Assembly: GCA_037447605.1 (NCBI GenBank) | Contig: CM074820.1 | Location: forward strand, 467,284 to 531,283 | DNA: 64,000 nt | From: Zygnema circumcarinatum | Lineage: Eukaryota; Streptophyta; Zygnematophyceae; Zygnematales; Zygnemataceae | Direction of reading: 5' to 3' | Shown: positions 1-11,754 of the stretch, piece by piece | Numbering within the stretch: the stretch's first letter is position 1 | Layout of the letters: each line of letters begins with the position of its first letter | Program-made: the position numbers and the translations under genes | The notes under the pieces: generated by a model | What the model saw: the letters and a program-made list of their open reading frames with translations, nothing else | The model's database searches: none | What the model was told of the DNA's origin: nothing

Positions 1-35
1 GAGAGGGAGAGGGAGAGGGAGAGGGAGAGGGAGAG
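1..35. repeat. (GAGAGG)n microsatellite
   Basis: Perfect GAGAGG hexamer run, cut by the window edge. The same hexamer or its CCCTCT complement recurs in many introns of this window. From here to position 370 there is only the 3' flank of the OBERON-like gene (AT-rich on the minus strand), and I see no other gene in it. Confidence 0.9.
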
Positions 36-370
36 CTGGAACGGGAAAACGCACACGCGTAGCGACAAGTTTTCCAAAAAAAAACTCTTCATGAGGTGAT
101 ACAGTTATTTACATAGCGGCCTGCACGAGTCCGCTGCTCCTCACAAGGGCATCCCCCCTATATACAAGCACTCCCTAAATACATCGTCTACATCCTAACG
201 GAAGGAAATGAACAAAAAAGAAAAGGAAAAAACCAGCACGCAGTTTACAAAGCTCCCTCAAAAATAATGCCAAATTCTCTCAAAACTGCCCATAACAGCT
301 TCTTCAGCACGTACAGCTTTTTTAGGGCTGACGTCATTCCGGCTATCCCTCCTCCCTCAGTCTCCTCTCT

Positions 371-2729
371 CTAAAGAGGCATCGGATTCAGGAGATGTCT
401 CACGCTTCCAAGAATCTCCACCTTAGTCAATTCCAGCTGCTGCTTTGCATTTTCAATGGCCTGCACAGCATCATATAGAGCCTTCCTCTTGGCTTCTGTC
501 TCATCTATTTTCAGCTGCAAGTACTGACAGGCATAGTTTTCATCCACAGCTTGTGCTTTTGCAGTCATAATCCTCAAAATTCCTTCTGCCTCCTTCCTCA
601 GCTGCTCCGCCTTCAACTGAAGGACCTCTGCCTCTGCCTGCTTCAATCTCACAACTGTTGCCAAATCTTGGACTTGCTCTCTATCTCTCTGCTGCTGTCT
701 TTGCAGCTCCGCTGCTTCATTTCTTTTTTGGTCAAGTTCTTTGTCATAAAGCTCTAAGGACACTCTTGCTTTTCTTAACTCCGTTTCCTTCTCCTTGGCA
801 TCAGTATCCATCTTCATCACAACCTCCTTCACTGCCCCCGTTACCTTGTTGCATGCTTCACCGGTTTCAGGCAGCTGCACATCTGCATTGCTCATTCCAC
901 ATTCCTTTTCGTCCACCTTATCTCGTTCAGACAGCTTGTCAATAACTGCACCCAAATCAAAGGTCCTCCTGGCTTTAAAACATTATAATCTCAATAATTC
1001 AGCACTTTACGCATAGATAATTCAGCATCAGCGAGATAGATTATTCACCCACGCTTGAACACTGAAGATACTACAGCTGCCAGACTCAGTTTTCTGAGTC
1101 AAAACCTTGTGAACATACCCAAAGTTACAAAAAGCAAAACACATCATAAAGAAGCTCATGTGTCATCAAAAACTCATAGCACAACACTAAGAAGCTCAAA
1201 ACATCAGGAAGAGTAGAAGCTAATGCAGGCGAACCCCCCACAAAACCATCTCATGCAGTACCATATTCCCATCAGAGCCCCCCGTTTTCAGACCTCCCAT
1301 GCCTGAATTCATAGAAAAAAGAGCAGTATCAACAAATTCAACACCTTCAATATCACTCCACATGCTTGATTCAACCAATATGCCGACTTCACACATAACC
1401 TGCAGCAGTCCCATTCCCCCCGTCTCCCTCTTCCTTACATGAAAAGAATTGCTGCATTTCAAGGGTGACCTTCTCGCTCTCCACCTTGTTGACTGTGAGC
1501 TCTCTGTACAAATTCTGAGCCTTCCATAGCAGCATTTTGCCCCTTCCGTCAACCGCTCCCCGAAACAGTCGAGCTACACAATCGAGCTCCTTCCTGATCA
1601 CATCTCTGTCCCAGTCATTCGAACACAGCATGAAAACGTCTTTTACAAACCCGTACAGCTCCGATGTATGCCCACATGCCAAACAAGAGAACTGAGTCTC
1701 CGACATTCCCGACGCCTTCGTCAAAGAAGGCCCTCTTGCAATGTATCCCATTCGAAGCGCGCAGTCGGTATGGCACCAATGCAAGCAGAAATCACAGCCA
1801 ATCCATCGACAAGTATTTGCATCGAAGTCGAATTTCGTGCAGACGAGGCACATGCAAAGGTTGCAGAACCCCGTCTTTGAGCTGCAGATTTTGCAGCTAC
1901 AGTTATCCGCCGGAAGCCGGCTCTGACACGCCACATTCCGACACCTCTTTTGCAAGAAAATATCCACGAGGGCCGGCGAAGTAATGCTTATATCAGGATG
2001 TAAGAATGCCTGGATGCCCGTTCTCACAGCCACCAGCACTTCCAGCTGGCTCTTATGCGCATTTGAAAGGGATCTCGCGTTCAATATATCTGTTCTTGAC
2101 ATGAGCAGCTTCTGCAGAGCAGCAAACTCCCCCCTGCGCTCCCCTCCTCCTAGAAAGTCCCTCAAATTGTACTTCAGAGCGTTGATGCTTTCCCATGGCA
2201 GCTTACTCAGCCGCGCCGCCACCTCTTCCACCGGCGACGACACTATATCCTGAAGCGTGGGGAAGCCTGGGGTAGGGCTAGGCATAGGGTTGGGGCTAGG
2301 CCTAGGGCTAGGGTTAGGGCTTAGGCTAGAATTAGGGTTAGGGTTAGGGTTAGGGTTGGGGTTAGGATGAAAGCTACGGTAGTGGTAAAGGTTAGGGTTA
2401 GAATTAGGAGAAGGATTAGGATTAGGGTTAGGATTAAAGCTAAGATTAGGGCTGAGATTAAGGCTCGAATTAGGGTTAGGCTCAGGCTCAGGATTAGGGT
2501 TAGGATTACGCGGGCCCTGCCCCGTGTCCCCCTCCCCGCTGCTGCTCCTGCTGTCCGCGCGCACCGAGCGGTGTGCCGAGGAGAGGGGCGTGGCCGGGGA
2601 AGGCTGCCTGAGGCCTAGGGCGGGGGGAGGGGGAGGGGGAGGGGGAGAGGAAGAGAGCTCCGCGGCCTGCTTGGCGGAGGGGAGGTCGTCCTCTTCATCC
2701 TCAGCAAAGGGAGGCCGGCTCCGCTTCAT
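371..2729 (-). CDS. OBERON-like PHD-finger protein (two coding exons)
   Basis: Coding exons 1439-2729 and 371-945 (minus) join in phase (donor GTAAGG, acceptor TGCAG) to give 621 residues ending in TAG. Order: a Pro/Ser-rich N-terminus, a low-complexity Asn-Pro tract (residues about 75-155), the conserved pre-PHD segment (SKLPWESINALKYNLR), a Cys/His-rich zinc module (about 263-353, including CDFCLHWCHTDCALRMG and FSCLACGH), the segment after it, and a long C-terminal coiled coil (VRLKQAEAEVLQLKAEQLR). This order is that of the plant OBE1/OBE2/TTA family, nuclear chromatin-associated proteins needed for meristem and embryo patterning. I chose the Met at 2729 (MKRSRPPFAEDEEDD); upstream in-frame Met codons lie in an Arg/Glu-rich microsatellite translation. 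OBE family assignment is firm; the individual paralogue is not resolved. Confidence 0.88.
2264..2507. repeat. TTAGGG-type telomere-like repeat inside an exon
   Basis: On the plus strand this is a degenerate run of GGGTTA/GGATTA/GGGCTA hexamers, including several perfect consecutive TTAGGG units near 2333-2357. It lies wholly in exon 1 of the OBERON-like gene. Because the unit is six bases, it stays in frame and encodes Asn-Pro repeats on the minus strand. The plant telomere unit is seven bases (TTTAGGG) and would not stay in frame. Confidence 0.85.
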
Positions 2730-2749
2730 GCCGACGAGGGGGGTATCCC

Positions 2750-3235
2750 CGCCCTGCCTCTCCTTCTCTCGCCCCTCTCTCACTTTCTCGCTCTCTCTCT
2801 CTCCCTCTCTTTCTCTCACTATCTCTCTCCCTCTCAATCTCCCTCTCTCCGTCTCCCTCTCTCCCTCCCTCTCCCTCACACTTCTCCCTCGTCACCCCAT
2901 TCACCTCTCCCTCCCTCTCTCCCGCCCCACCTCTCTCCCTCCCTTCTCACTCTCCTACCACACCTCACCTCTCTCCCTCCCTCCCCTCACCCTTTCCCTC
3001 TCAACCTCCCAACCCACTTCACCTCCCCCTCTCACTCGTCTCTCCCTCGCTCCCTCCCTCCCTCTCTCTTCCTCTCCTCTCCCTCTCCCGCTCCCAACCC
3101 ACTTCACCTCCCCCTCTCACTCGCCTCTTCCTCGCTCCCTCCCTCCCTCCCTCCCTCCCTCCCTCCCTCCCCCTCTTCCTCCCTCTCTCCCTCTCCCGCT
3201 CCCTCTCTTCCGCTCTCCCTCCCTCCCAACCTTTC
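2750..3235. repeat. CT-rich microsatellite upstream of the OBERON-like gene
   Basis: About 490 bases of CTCTCC, CTCC and CCCT repeats on the plus strand directly upstream of the chosen start codon, so probably 5' UTR or core promoter of the minus-strand gene. Long open frames on either strand here are Ser/Pro/Leu or Arg/Glu translations of the repeat. Confidence 0.8.
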
Positions 3236-3851
3236 CTGCGCTCAACCTCCCAAGGCCTGCCTTTCCTGCCACTGCAACTCCTCTTTAGTCCCCTCCAATT
3301 GGGACTCGCCACGTGTCATACATGTCCGCGTGGTGCGTTCCCATTGGACGACTCCAACGTTTTAGCAGAAAGTGCCCTAGGCCGAGCTGCGTTGGCGAGC
3401 GCAGGGTCCAAGGGGGCTTACACATGCGGGGACGCCACTTGATTGGCTCAGACGGACTGTATCCTCTAACTGGGGACGCGACACGGACTCCGAGTATCCT
3501 TTCTGGTGTGAGTTGACGTCCTTCGCGACTCTCGAGAACTGCAAAAAGGGGAGTTTGTTGGACGGGATCATGGGAGTACCATAAATTGGCGGACGCAAAC
3601 GACAGAGGTAAAGTAAATTGGGGACAAGCCGTGGACGCCAAAAGGTCGCGAAAACTCACCGCACGCACTCGTCTGAAGTTTCAAGGGCAGGAAGAAAACG
3701 ACAGGACATGCACGAGACTTCCCGGAAGCTGCCTGCCGCCTTTTGGATTTTCTGCCAGGAAGCCTCGTGCGTCGCTAACTGCCATTATGACCGTATAGTT
3801 ACCGTACATGTCAACTCTTATAGCCGTACCATTCGAAGCTGGCGCTCCATA
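3236..3851. promoter_or_regulatory. Intergenic region with paired CCAAT and ACGTG motifs
   Basis: Between the OBERON-like gene and the giant palindromic element. It holds ATTGG...CCACGTGTC...GCGTGG...CATTGG within about 60 bases (3297-3347), and a second CCACTTGATTGG at 3435-3446. G-box and CCAAT pairs are common in plant promoters, so this may be the upstream promoter of the minus-strand gene. I see no coding sequence. Confidence 0.4.
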
Positions 3852-4077
3852 CAGGGGGTCCTCGTCATATTTTCCACCTTCAACAGTGCGTCACCAATAA
3901 ATTCGCACCGATTTTGTCGAAACCACCATTTTGTACGGTAACTTTGTGTTAGCCGTACTATTCGTACTATCCGTACCCTAAAAACCGTCGGGCAGAGTTT
4001 TTGCGTTGCCGTAGGCAAAAGCTTTGCGGTCGTTTTGATCCGTACGATGGGTTCGATTATGTTGTCAAAGATTAATT

Positions 4078-4480
4078 TAGTGAATATGGGGTATAGTTGC
4101 CGCGAGTCTGACTTTGCCACGTTGCGCGTCCTTACTGGTTGTGCTTTTCGTTGGATCGAATGCGCCGAAAATGGGGTAGATCGCGTACTTATTTTGTCAT
4201 TGCCACGTGTCGCTTTGTACGTACGACGGCGTGTTTTATGTGGCGTACGGATTCTGTTAGGTTGTGAAGGATGAATTTAATGAAATTGGGGTATAATTTC
4301 CGCGAGTCTGACGTTGCCACGTCGCGCGTTCTGATTGGTTGTGCGTTTCGTTGGATCGAATGCGCAGAAAATGGGGTATATCGCGTACCCATTTTGTCAT
4401 TGCCACGTGTCTTTTTCTATGTACGACAGTTTTTGGTTTGAATGTTTTACGGGACGTATTGTTGTAAATAGGGTATTTGC
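4078..4480 (+). repeat. About 200-bp tandem unit, left outer arm (2 copies)
   Basis: Two tandem copies of a unit that reads ATGGGGTATAGTTGCCGCG, then GCCACG..GCGCGTCCT.ATTGG, a stretch ending AATGGGGTATATCGCG or similar, then GCCACGTGTC. The same unit recurs at 8467-8880 (plus), 9557-9890 (minus) and 20885-21400 (minus), always in mirror positions of the giant palindrome. Each unit carries ACGTG and CCAAT-type motifs. Short frames inside it are shared between copies only because the DNA is repeated. Confidence 0.8.
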
Positions 4481-4609
4481 GCAGAGTGTTTAAAGTGGCC
4501 ACGTGGTGCATTCCTATTTGTTAGCACGAACGGAATCTGTTATACTTCTTATCCAGTCAAAAATTGCCACCTTGGAAATGTAGTGTGTTTTTGAATGTCT
4601 GTTATCCAG

Positions 4610-5080
4610 TCAGGTGTTGCCACGTAGCCCTAAAATGGGAAAAAAACCAAAAAAAAACCACACACAAACTGCGAAAACAGAATGAAGCCTCATTCTGTTT
4701 CCGCAGTTTGTGTGTGGTTTTTTAACAAAAATAAAAAATCAATCTGAATATTACAACATGAGCTCGAACGGAATTTGTTATAATTCTTATCCAGTCAGAA
4801 ATTGCCACGTTGGTACTGTTGTGTGTTTTTGGATGTCTGTTATCCAATCAGGTGTTGCCACGTAGCCCTAAAATGGGAAAAAAAGCAAAAAAAAACCACA
4901 CACAAACTGCGCTGACAGAATGTGGCCACATTCTCTCTTGCAGTTTGTGTGTGGATAAAAAAAAAAACACAATCAATCCAAATATTACAACATGTGGCCT
5001 CATGTTGTATATATTAGGTTGATTTTTTGTTTTTTGTTTTTTTTGTTTGTAAAAGTCACACACAAAAATACACACACACA

Positions 5081-5111
<31 letters not shown>

Positions 5112-5218
5112 CCACACACACACTCACACACACACACACACACATTCACCCACACACACACACTGTCTCTCACACACACACACACACAAACACACACACT
5201 CACACGCACAAAAAATGA
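4610..5218. repeat. Hairpin units and CA microsatellite, left arm
   Basis: Three hairpin units with A/T-rich flanks (for example AGAATGAAGCC..GGC-type stems near 4680 and ACAACATG.GGCC.CATGTTGT near 4990) are followed by (CA)n at 5057-5210. This is the short counterpart of the expanded array at 18440-20830 in the right arm. Confidence 0.75.
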
Positions 5219-5287
5219 AAAAAACAAAAAAAATCAGAAAATGATGAAGAAAAAGATGAAGAAAATGATGAAGAAAATGTAAAGAAT

Positions 5288-5660
5288 GCGAACATCACCA
5301 TATCCAGGACCGGGTCCTTCCGAAATCTTTCCAGAGTTATTTGCTATACAATACATGGGTGTGAGCGTAAGTACGGACCTTTTTTCATGAAGATCTTATG
5401 TTTCCGAAATTTTTTCGATCTTTTCGAACATCGCTATATCCAGGACCGGGTCCTTCCGAAATCTTTCCAGGGTTATTTGCTATACAATGCAAGAGTGTGA
5501 GCGTAAGTACGAACCTTTTTTCATCATGATCTTATGTTTCCGAAATTTTCTCGATCTTTTTGAACATCGTCATCTCCAGGACCGGGTCCTTCCGAAATCT
5601 GTCCATGGTTATTTGCTATAAAACACATAAGTCAAGCGTAAGTACGAACGTTATGTACAT
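5288..5660. repeat. About 120-bp direct repeat (3 copies), left arm
   Basis: Three copies of a unit containing TCCAGGACCGGGTCCTTCCG, then a TTATTTGCTATA motif and GAGCGTAAGTACG. GGACCGGGTCC is itself palindromic. Two inverted relatives lie at 18150-18400. Nothing coding. Confidence 0.8.
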
Positions 5661-5869
5661 CATGATGTCATTTTTATCATTTTTTTTTTTTTTTTTGGTA
5701 ATTTTCAAAACTGCGAAATGTCCAAATTTCCAGATGTCCAGGATTTTAAAATTTCCAGCTTTTCAAAATTTCCAGCGATTTCCAGCGATTTCCAGCGATT
5801 TCCAGCGATTTCTCTTTAAAGTCCAGAGGACTGTAAAATCTTTGAAGTCCAGAGGACTGACTGACTATG

Positions 5870-6089
5870 GACGGACAACCTAGCTGACTGACTGACTGGC
5901 CGACTGACTGACAAACACTGACTGACTTCTGAATGACTGACTGACAGATGGACTCATGGTCTGACTGACTGACTGATTGACTGACTGACCGACTGACTGA
6001 CTGACCGACTGGCTGACTGACTTGTTAGTTTGTTGACTTTTTTGTTTGTAAAAGTCACACACGAAAATACACACACACACACACACACA

Positions 6090-6131
<42 letters not shown>

Positions 6132-6220
6132 ATCGACTGTCACAGACACTGACTGACTTCTGATTGACTGACAGACAGACGGACAGACTGACAGACTGAC
6201 TGACTGACATGTTAGTTAGT
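5870..6220. repeat. (CTGA)n tetranucleotide repeat with CA tract, left arm
   Basis: Runs of CTGACTGACTGA interrupted by (CA)n at 6060-6130. The mirror copy, written GTCAGTCTGTCGGCC, lies at 17850-18060 in the right arm. Confidence 0.85.
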
Positions 6221-6224
6221 AGCC

Positions 6225-6860
6225 TCCATCCTTCCTCAACACCCTCTTCAACTTCTTCCTTCGCCCTTCCACCATTCTCCCTCTCACCACACTCCATGTT
6301 CCTTCCTCCGCCTTCCTCCTCAACACCCTCCTTCCTCCTCCTCCTTCCTCAACACCCTCTCGTTTCTCTTCCTTCGCTCTTCCACCATTGTCCCTTTCAC
6401 CACACTCCATGTTCCTTCTCCCTCCTTCCTCCTTCCTCCTCCTCCTCCACCAATCATTATTTTTCGGTTTTTCGCATTTCTCTGGTAGGAAGAAATGCAG
6501 CAAGAGCTGCAGCAGCAGAAAGGCAGAGAATTCGCAGCGACATAAGTGTTGGTTATACTGCCTTCCCTCACTCACACATGCCAACCCCCTCCCTCCTTCA
6601 ACACCAAATTCAACGCAAAAACCTCCCCTTCGCCCTCAACCTCACCTCTCCGAGGACGTGGACGCAAAGAAAACCTCAGCACCCGTCACTCGTCCCTCTT
6701 CCTCCTCCTCCCCCTCCCCCTCCTCCTCCGTTGCCGCTCCCCTCTCCCGTTCCATGGCGCTGCCCCCTCCCCCTTCAAAGGCCTCCTCCCTTCCAAGTGG
6801 GCGCCATCCAAAGGGCCCTCCTCATCCTTTCACCACACTCCATGTTCCTGCTGCGACATA
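6225..6860. repeat. CT-rich minisatellite containing CCACACTCCATGTTCC
   Basis: Degenerate units of about 50-90 bases built around TTCCACCATT..CCCT and CACCACACTCCATGTTCC. The reverse-complement series fills 17455-17850 (GGAACATGGAGTG). Open frames here are low-complexity Ser/Pro/Phe translations and are not annotated. Confidence 0.75.
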
Positions 6861-8466
6861 AGTGTTGGTTACGGTAGATTTCGGAACAAAACGGCAGCAA
6901 GCACCACCAGCAACTCTTCAGCCAGGACAAAGCAGTGTAAAGTAAATGGAAGTCCGGAGGTGGTGCGCATTAGGAAGATGATATCGCTGTTGTTCCGTAG
7001 CAGTTTCGTCATCGAAACGTCGTCGACGTCCCCGTACAGGGACGAAACTGCTCTATTTGGCTCTATGTCGGTTCTCTTTTTTTGACGTTTTTCGTAATCG
7101 CGGGATTGTGATTGTCGGTTGACAATGCCCGGCTGCATCGCTATGGCGCCAGCTGGCTCCACGCTGGGCGGCCACGACTCCGCCGTGTCTTCTCGCAGTC
7201 GTAGTGGATGGGCTGACGCCATCATGAATCACGCTGGCCGATCGGACGTGCAAATTCGGGCGACGGGCGCTACGCGACATAAAGCGACGCTGCTCATGCT
7301 ATTAATCGCCGCATACGACGCCGCTGCGATGCCACGCTGGGCGGGTCGGTCTTCGCCGCGCCGCTACGCGCCACAAAGGCGGAACAATAACCGAAGCAGG
7401 GCTGGCCAGCTGGCGCAGACGCCGCCGCGGGTTTTCGCTAGCCTCGGTGATGGTTCGCCACGCGGGCCGGATCACCGCTGCGGTGTCAGCGCTTAGAGGT
7501 ATCTAGCGGGTTCACCGCTACCGGGCGGGTGGATTCAGTTGCACGCTGGCCAAGCAGCGACGCCGCTGGCGGTGACAATCGCGACGTGCCGTTCACGCGC
7601 GACACGTACGCGATACGACGCAGATATGACGCCAGCGTCAATCGGGGTTGGCGGTTGATCTCAGAATCCTTTCCTTTCTTCTCACACTTTGTTTCATGAC
7701 GTAATCAACGGAAGCGGGCGAAGAAGCTGCCGTACTGAGTCGCCCCATCGTCGGGCTACTCTAATCAAGTGGTGCCAGCGTGGACCACCTCATGTGCGGT
7801 CCGCTGACCTGAACGCGAACGCTGTACGGACGTAGCCGAAAATGAGTTATAATCTGACGCTGCCAAAGGATTTACAACAGGGAGGGGCAATCGGTAGCGT
7901 CAACCGCGTCAGGCCACCGTACTGGCACGAAACGGTTGTACGGGACAATCAAGCGTGGACGCAGGACGGGTCCATTTCAGATGATTTCGCGAATCGCGTG
8001 ATTGTGATCGCCGGTTGACAATGCTTGAAACGGATGTTTGGTACCGTATGTGTTGGTAAACCGCAACAGCTTGTGTTGTCAAACTATGGACACGCAAGAT
8101 TTGGAATGGTTCGCTGATCTCTAAAATCTGGTCAATGTGTTGGTCACTAAAACCGCTCTAACGTACCGTGTCGTGTTTGACAGATACGTAACAGCTCTAT
8201 TTGTAGTTTGACAAACGGTAGCCGTTGCCGAATCCATTGTTACGACAGCCTTATTTGATGTGACTTAACAAGTAGTTTTGTTCGTTGATCATTCGCGTTC
8301 AGTTCGGCTTGGACGTCGTTGGTTTCTGCTGTGCCAAGCTACGTGGAATTTTGTCACTTCATCACGGTGCAGATCTAACCTCCCTTTTTTGCGTTGCCGT
8401 AGGCAAAAGCTTAGTCATCGTTTTGATCCGTACGACGGCTTCGATTATGTTGTCAAAGATTAATTT
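6861..8466. other. Left arm interior of the giant palindrome, GC-rich, no gene
   Basis: Contains two copies (7015-7135 and 7915-8045) of a module with GTCGTCGACGT, CGTAATCGCGGGATTGTG and CGGTTGACAATGCC. Mirror copies lie at 10030-10180 and 17185-17290. The segment 7400-7500 (GCAGGGCTGGCCAG) pairs with 10630-10740. I found no frame with recognisable protein features. Confidence 0.6.
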
Positions 8467-8880
8467 AATGAAAATGGGGTATAGTTGCCGCGAGTCTGAC
8501 GTTGCCACGTCGCGCGTGCTGATTGGTTGTGCGTTTCGTTGGATCGAATGCGCAGAAAATGGGGTATATCGCGTTCCCATTCTGTCATTGCCACGGGTCG
8601 TTTTCTACGTACGACAGCGTTCGATTTTGATGTTTTATGTGGCGTACGGATTCGGTTAGGTTGTCGAAGATGGATTTAATGAAAATGGGGTATAGTTGCC
8701 GCGAGTCTGACGTTGCCACGTCGCGCGTCCTGATTGGTTGTGCGTTTCGTTGGATCGAATGCGCAGAAAAAGGGGTATATCGCGCTCCCATTCTGTCATT
8801 GCCACGTGTCGTTTTCTATGTACGACAGCGTTCGTTTTGAATGTTTTACGGGACGTATTGTTGTAAATAGGGTATGTGTC
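8467..8880 (+). repeat. About 210-bp tandem unit, left inner arm (2 copies)
   Basis: Two copies with a period of about 210 bases of the same unit as at 4078-4480. Each has CCACGTCGCGCGT.CTGATTGG and a GCCACGTGTCG or GCCACGGGTCG motif. It is followed by a GTGGCCACGTGGTGCATTC block also seen at 4495-4515. Confidence 0.85.
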
Positions 8881-8959
8881 GCAGTGTGTTAAAAGTGGCC
8901 ACGTGGTGCATTCTAATTGGTTAAATCGCACCTCGCGCAACTGAACAGAACACAAAATT

Positions 8960-9556
8960 AAACAGCTTATGTGTTCGATCAGTTTCCGTTTCAGTTCACT
9001 TCACATAATTAAGGTTCGAAGACATTTCTATAAAAAGGCAACGCACGAGGATCTTGATCCGCAGCCTGTTGTTTTACAATCCGCTCGGAGCGGAAGATCC
9101 GTCCGCCACGAGATCGGTCGCGGCTGTACGTCCTTCACACGTGTGATCAATATCAGCCGTCGATTCTTTTGTAGATCGCACCACGGCAGATCACCGTTCG
9201 ATCTGCAGCCGGGCTTGGTCTCAGCGAATGGCACGCGTCCAAGGACCTTTGAGCCGGCTTGTGTGTGACACGTGGGCGCGTGCCATTCGCTGGGACCGAG
9301 CCCGGCTGCAGATCGAACGGTGATCTGCCGTGATGCGATCTGCGAGATAATCGACGGCTGCGATTAACTGCAAGTGTGAAGGACGCACACCCGCGACCGA
9401 TCTCGTGGCGGACGGATCTTCCACAACGAGCGGATTGTAAAATAACAGGCTGCGGATCAAGATCCTCGTGCGTTGCCTTTTTATAGAAATGTCTTCGAAC
9501 CTTAATTATGTGAAGTGAACTAAAACGGAATCTGATCGAACACATAAGCTGAATGG
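8960..9556. repeat. Central inverted repeat (core) of the giant palindrome
   Basis: Arms of about 285 bases (8960-9245 and 9265-9556) fold on each other around a loop at about 9246-9264. Landmarks in both arms: CACATAATTAAGGTTCGAAG, ATCTTGATCCGCAGCCTG, CCGCCACGAGATCGGTCGCG and GTTCGATCTGCAGCCGGGC. The arm segment from CCGCCACGAGATCG to CGAATGG recurs as the core of the 1.37-kb element at 23089-24457. Confidence 0.88.
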
Positions 9557-9890
9557 GTACGCGATATACCCCATTTTCTGCGCATTCAATTCAATGAAAC
9601 GTACAACCAATCAGGTCGCGCGACGTGGCAACGTCAGACTTGCGGCAACTATACCCCATTTTCTTTAAATTCATCTTTGACAACCTAATCGAATCCGTAG
9701 GTCACATAAAACATTCAAATCGAACGCTGTCGTACGTAGAAAACGACACTTGGCAATGACTAAATGGTTACGCGATATACCCCATTTTCTGCGCATTCGA
9801 TCCAACGAAAAGCACAACAAATCCGGACGCGCGACGTTGCAACGTCAGACTCGTGGCAACTATACCCCATTTTCATTAAATTCTTTTTTT
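9557..9890 (-). repeat. Tandem unit, right inner arm, inverted
   Basis: Reverse-complement copies of the 8467-8880 units, beginning at ACGCGATATACCCCATTTTC and ending at CCCCATTTTCATTAAATTC. Confidence 0.85.
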
Positions 9891-10783
9891 AGCCTGGTAT
9901 GTTGGAGCTGTGATTAATTTGACCAACACCATAACCGTTTCGGGCGTTGTCAACCGAACCATTCCAAATCTTGCGTGTCCCGTGTTTGACAAAACAAGCT
10001 GTTACGGTTTACCAACCCACCCCGGTACAAACATGCCGTTTCGGGCATTTTCAACCGACAATCACAATCCCCCGATTACGAAAACCGTACTAAAAAGGGC
10101 CACATCCTCGTCCAAAAGCCGATTGTCCGAATAGAGCCGTTTCGTGCCGGTACGGTGACGTCGACGACGTTCCGACGTTGACGTTCGACGACCGACCTAC
10201 AGATGACTGCCGTACAGATTCTCTGCCCGTCAGGTCCCCTTCGCCATTTTCCGGCTGCTACATGAGTGGTCCACGTGGCGCCACTTGATTCGTAGCCGAC
10301 ATTCTGAAGCGACTCCACTGACGCTTCGTTCCGCCGCTTCGTGCACCACCGTTGATCTCCATCCGTCGCGCCACATGTCGCGCGCTCCACGCTCCGCACT
10401 CGCGCCGCAACAAATCAGCGCTCTGCTGGCCGTACACCAGCGCGCCGCTCCGTACAACTACATTTCTGCCCAATCTTCATGCGCGCGCTACAGTACGCGC
10501 AAACCCCCGAAGACTTGTACGGTCGCTAAGGCGGTCCTCCATGCAATATGGACGCTATAAGCACACCACTTAGAACTCAGCCGGGCGCCATCCGCGCGTC
10601 GCATCTGCGCGTCGTATGCGCGTGTCGCATGAACGACGTCGCCGGTGTCGCACGGCGCGTCGCCGGCACGTGGCGAACCGCCACGGGCTAGCAAGAGCCA
10701 CGCGGCGTCGCGCCACTGGCCAGCCCTGCTTCCAGTCCCTCACGATACGATGTTATTATGTTATGATGTTATCAACTATGTTG
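9891..10783. other. Right arm interior up to the copia insertion, no gene
   Basis: Holds the mirror of the 7985-8115 module (9945-10085) and a GC-rich segment whose end (10630-10740) pairs with 7400-7500. The AT-rich tail (TTATGATGTTATC) is where the copia element inserted. No convincing coding frame. Confidence 0.6.
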
Positions 10784-10788
10784 TTATA
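10784..10788. other. Target-site duplication, left (TTATA)
   Basis: TTATA directly precedes the 5' LTR and is repeated at 17135-17139 directly after the 3' LTR. A 5-bp duplication is what a Ty1/copia integrase leaves, so the two LTRs belong to one insertion event. Confidence 0.95.
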
Positions 10789-11754
10789 TGTTAGTGTTAG
10801 TGTGCTATAGTTAGACATTGTACGGGTTCACACTAACATTGTTGTGGTCCTCAGTTGGGAAACATGAGATCTGCTAGTAGTGTTCCTAGGAAATACGGTC
10901 GGGCCAAATGTCGGTGGCCCGTACGCTTTTCGGGCGCGGAGGATGTCGGTGATGTCGGCGGAACCGCGTCAGACCCTTAGTGCGGTCCGCGGACTGTGAC
11001 GAGGTCAACTACGGAGGAGACCGAGTCAGCAGCCACGCGGACAAGTGTGAACGGCGCGGAAATGCGACGACGGAGATTTCGTCGCGGACGGCGCGAATGT
11101 GTACGGTGCGCGCGAAACGAACATGCGCGCGCGGGCGGCGGACGCGTACGGACGGGCGGCGGAAGTTCTGCGCTCGAACGGACGACAAGTTCAGATGGGC
11201 GGCGGAACTGTACGGACGACCTGACTAGGTCGGTGCTGGCGTAGGTTTGCGAAAGACCGCAAAGCTGGATGTTGAACGCGTACCTGGCTGCTGAACGCAT
11301 GAGGGCGGCCGTGACGTGACATCGGTCAACAAGGAAGATGTCACGTAACACGGCCATGGCGGTATATAGGGTTTAGCTTTGTTATGAAGGATAACCACAT
11401 TAGACTACTGTAGTCCCGTGACTTATTCTGTGCCTGCTCGTGTTGCTGGGCTGCCCTGCTTGTGTCGCAAGGTAGTGAGTAAGGGGAGAAGTAGCTAGTG
11501 AGAGGGGGAGAACTTCATGTGGGTGACATTCTTATTATAAAGGAGTTTTAGAGCCGTGAGCTTTCTCCTATACTCTCTCGTGTGTGATTTCCGCTGTGCT
11601 CGTCTCTGCGTTCATTCTGTGAGTTATGGGCTATGAGTGAAGTGAGATAGAGTGAGAGAGAGTGAAGATGTCTTCATCGGTGGGAACCGGAGTTCCAATG
11701 GAGGGCGACACGCGAGGTGGCGCCGGGAGCAGCGAGCAGATCCAGACTCCAACA
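10789..11754 (+). repeat. 5' LTR
   Basis: Starts TGTTAGTGTTAGTGTGC and ends CTCCAACA. A likely TATA box, TTATAAAG, lies at 11535-11542. Unusually, the ATG at 11668 that opens the Gag frame lies inside the LTR. Confidence 0.95.

Noticed and set aside
2367-3288. Long open frames across the CT-rich and telomere-like region on both strands
   Set aside because: They translate repeats into Ser/Pro/Leu, Arg/Ile or Arg/Glu runs and overlap the supported exon of the OBERON-like gene.
7119-7496. A 125-residue GC-rich frame in the giant element
   Set aside because: No motif, the mirror arm does not keep the frame, and the composition is that of GC-rich repeat.
10980-11244. Arg-rich frames in the 5' LTR, repeated at 16360-16624
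   Set aside because: They lie in LTR DNA and are duplicated with it; no protein feature.
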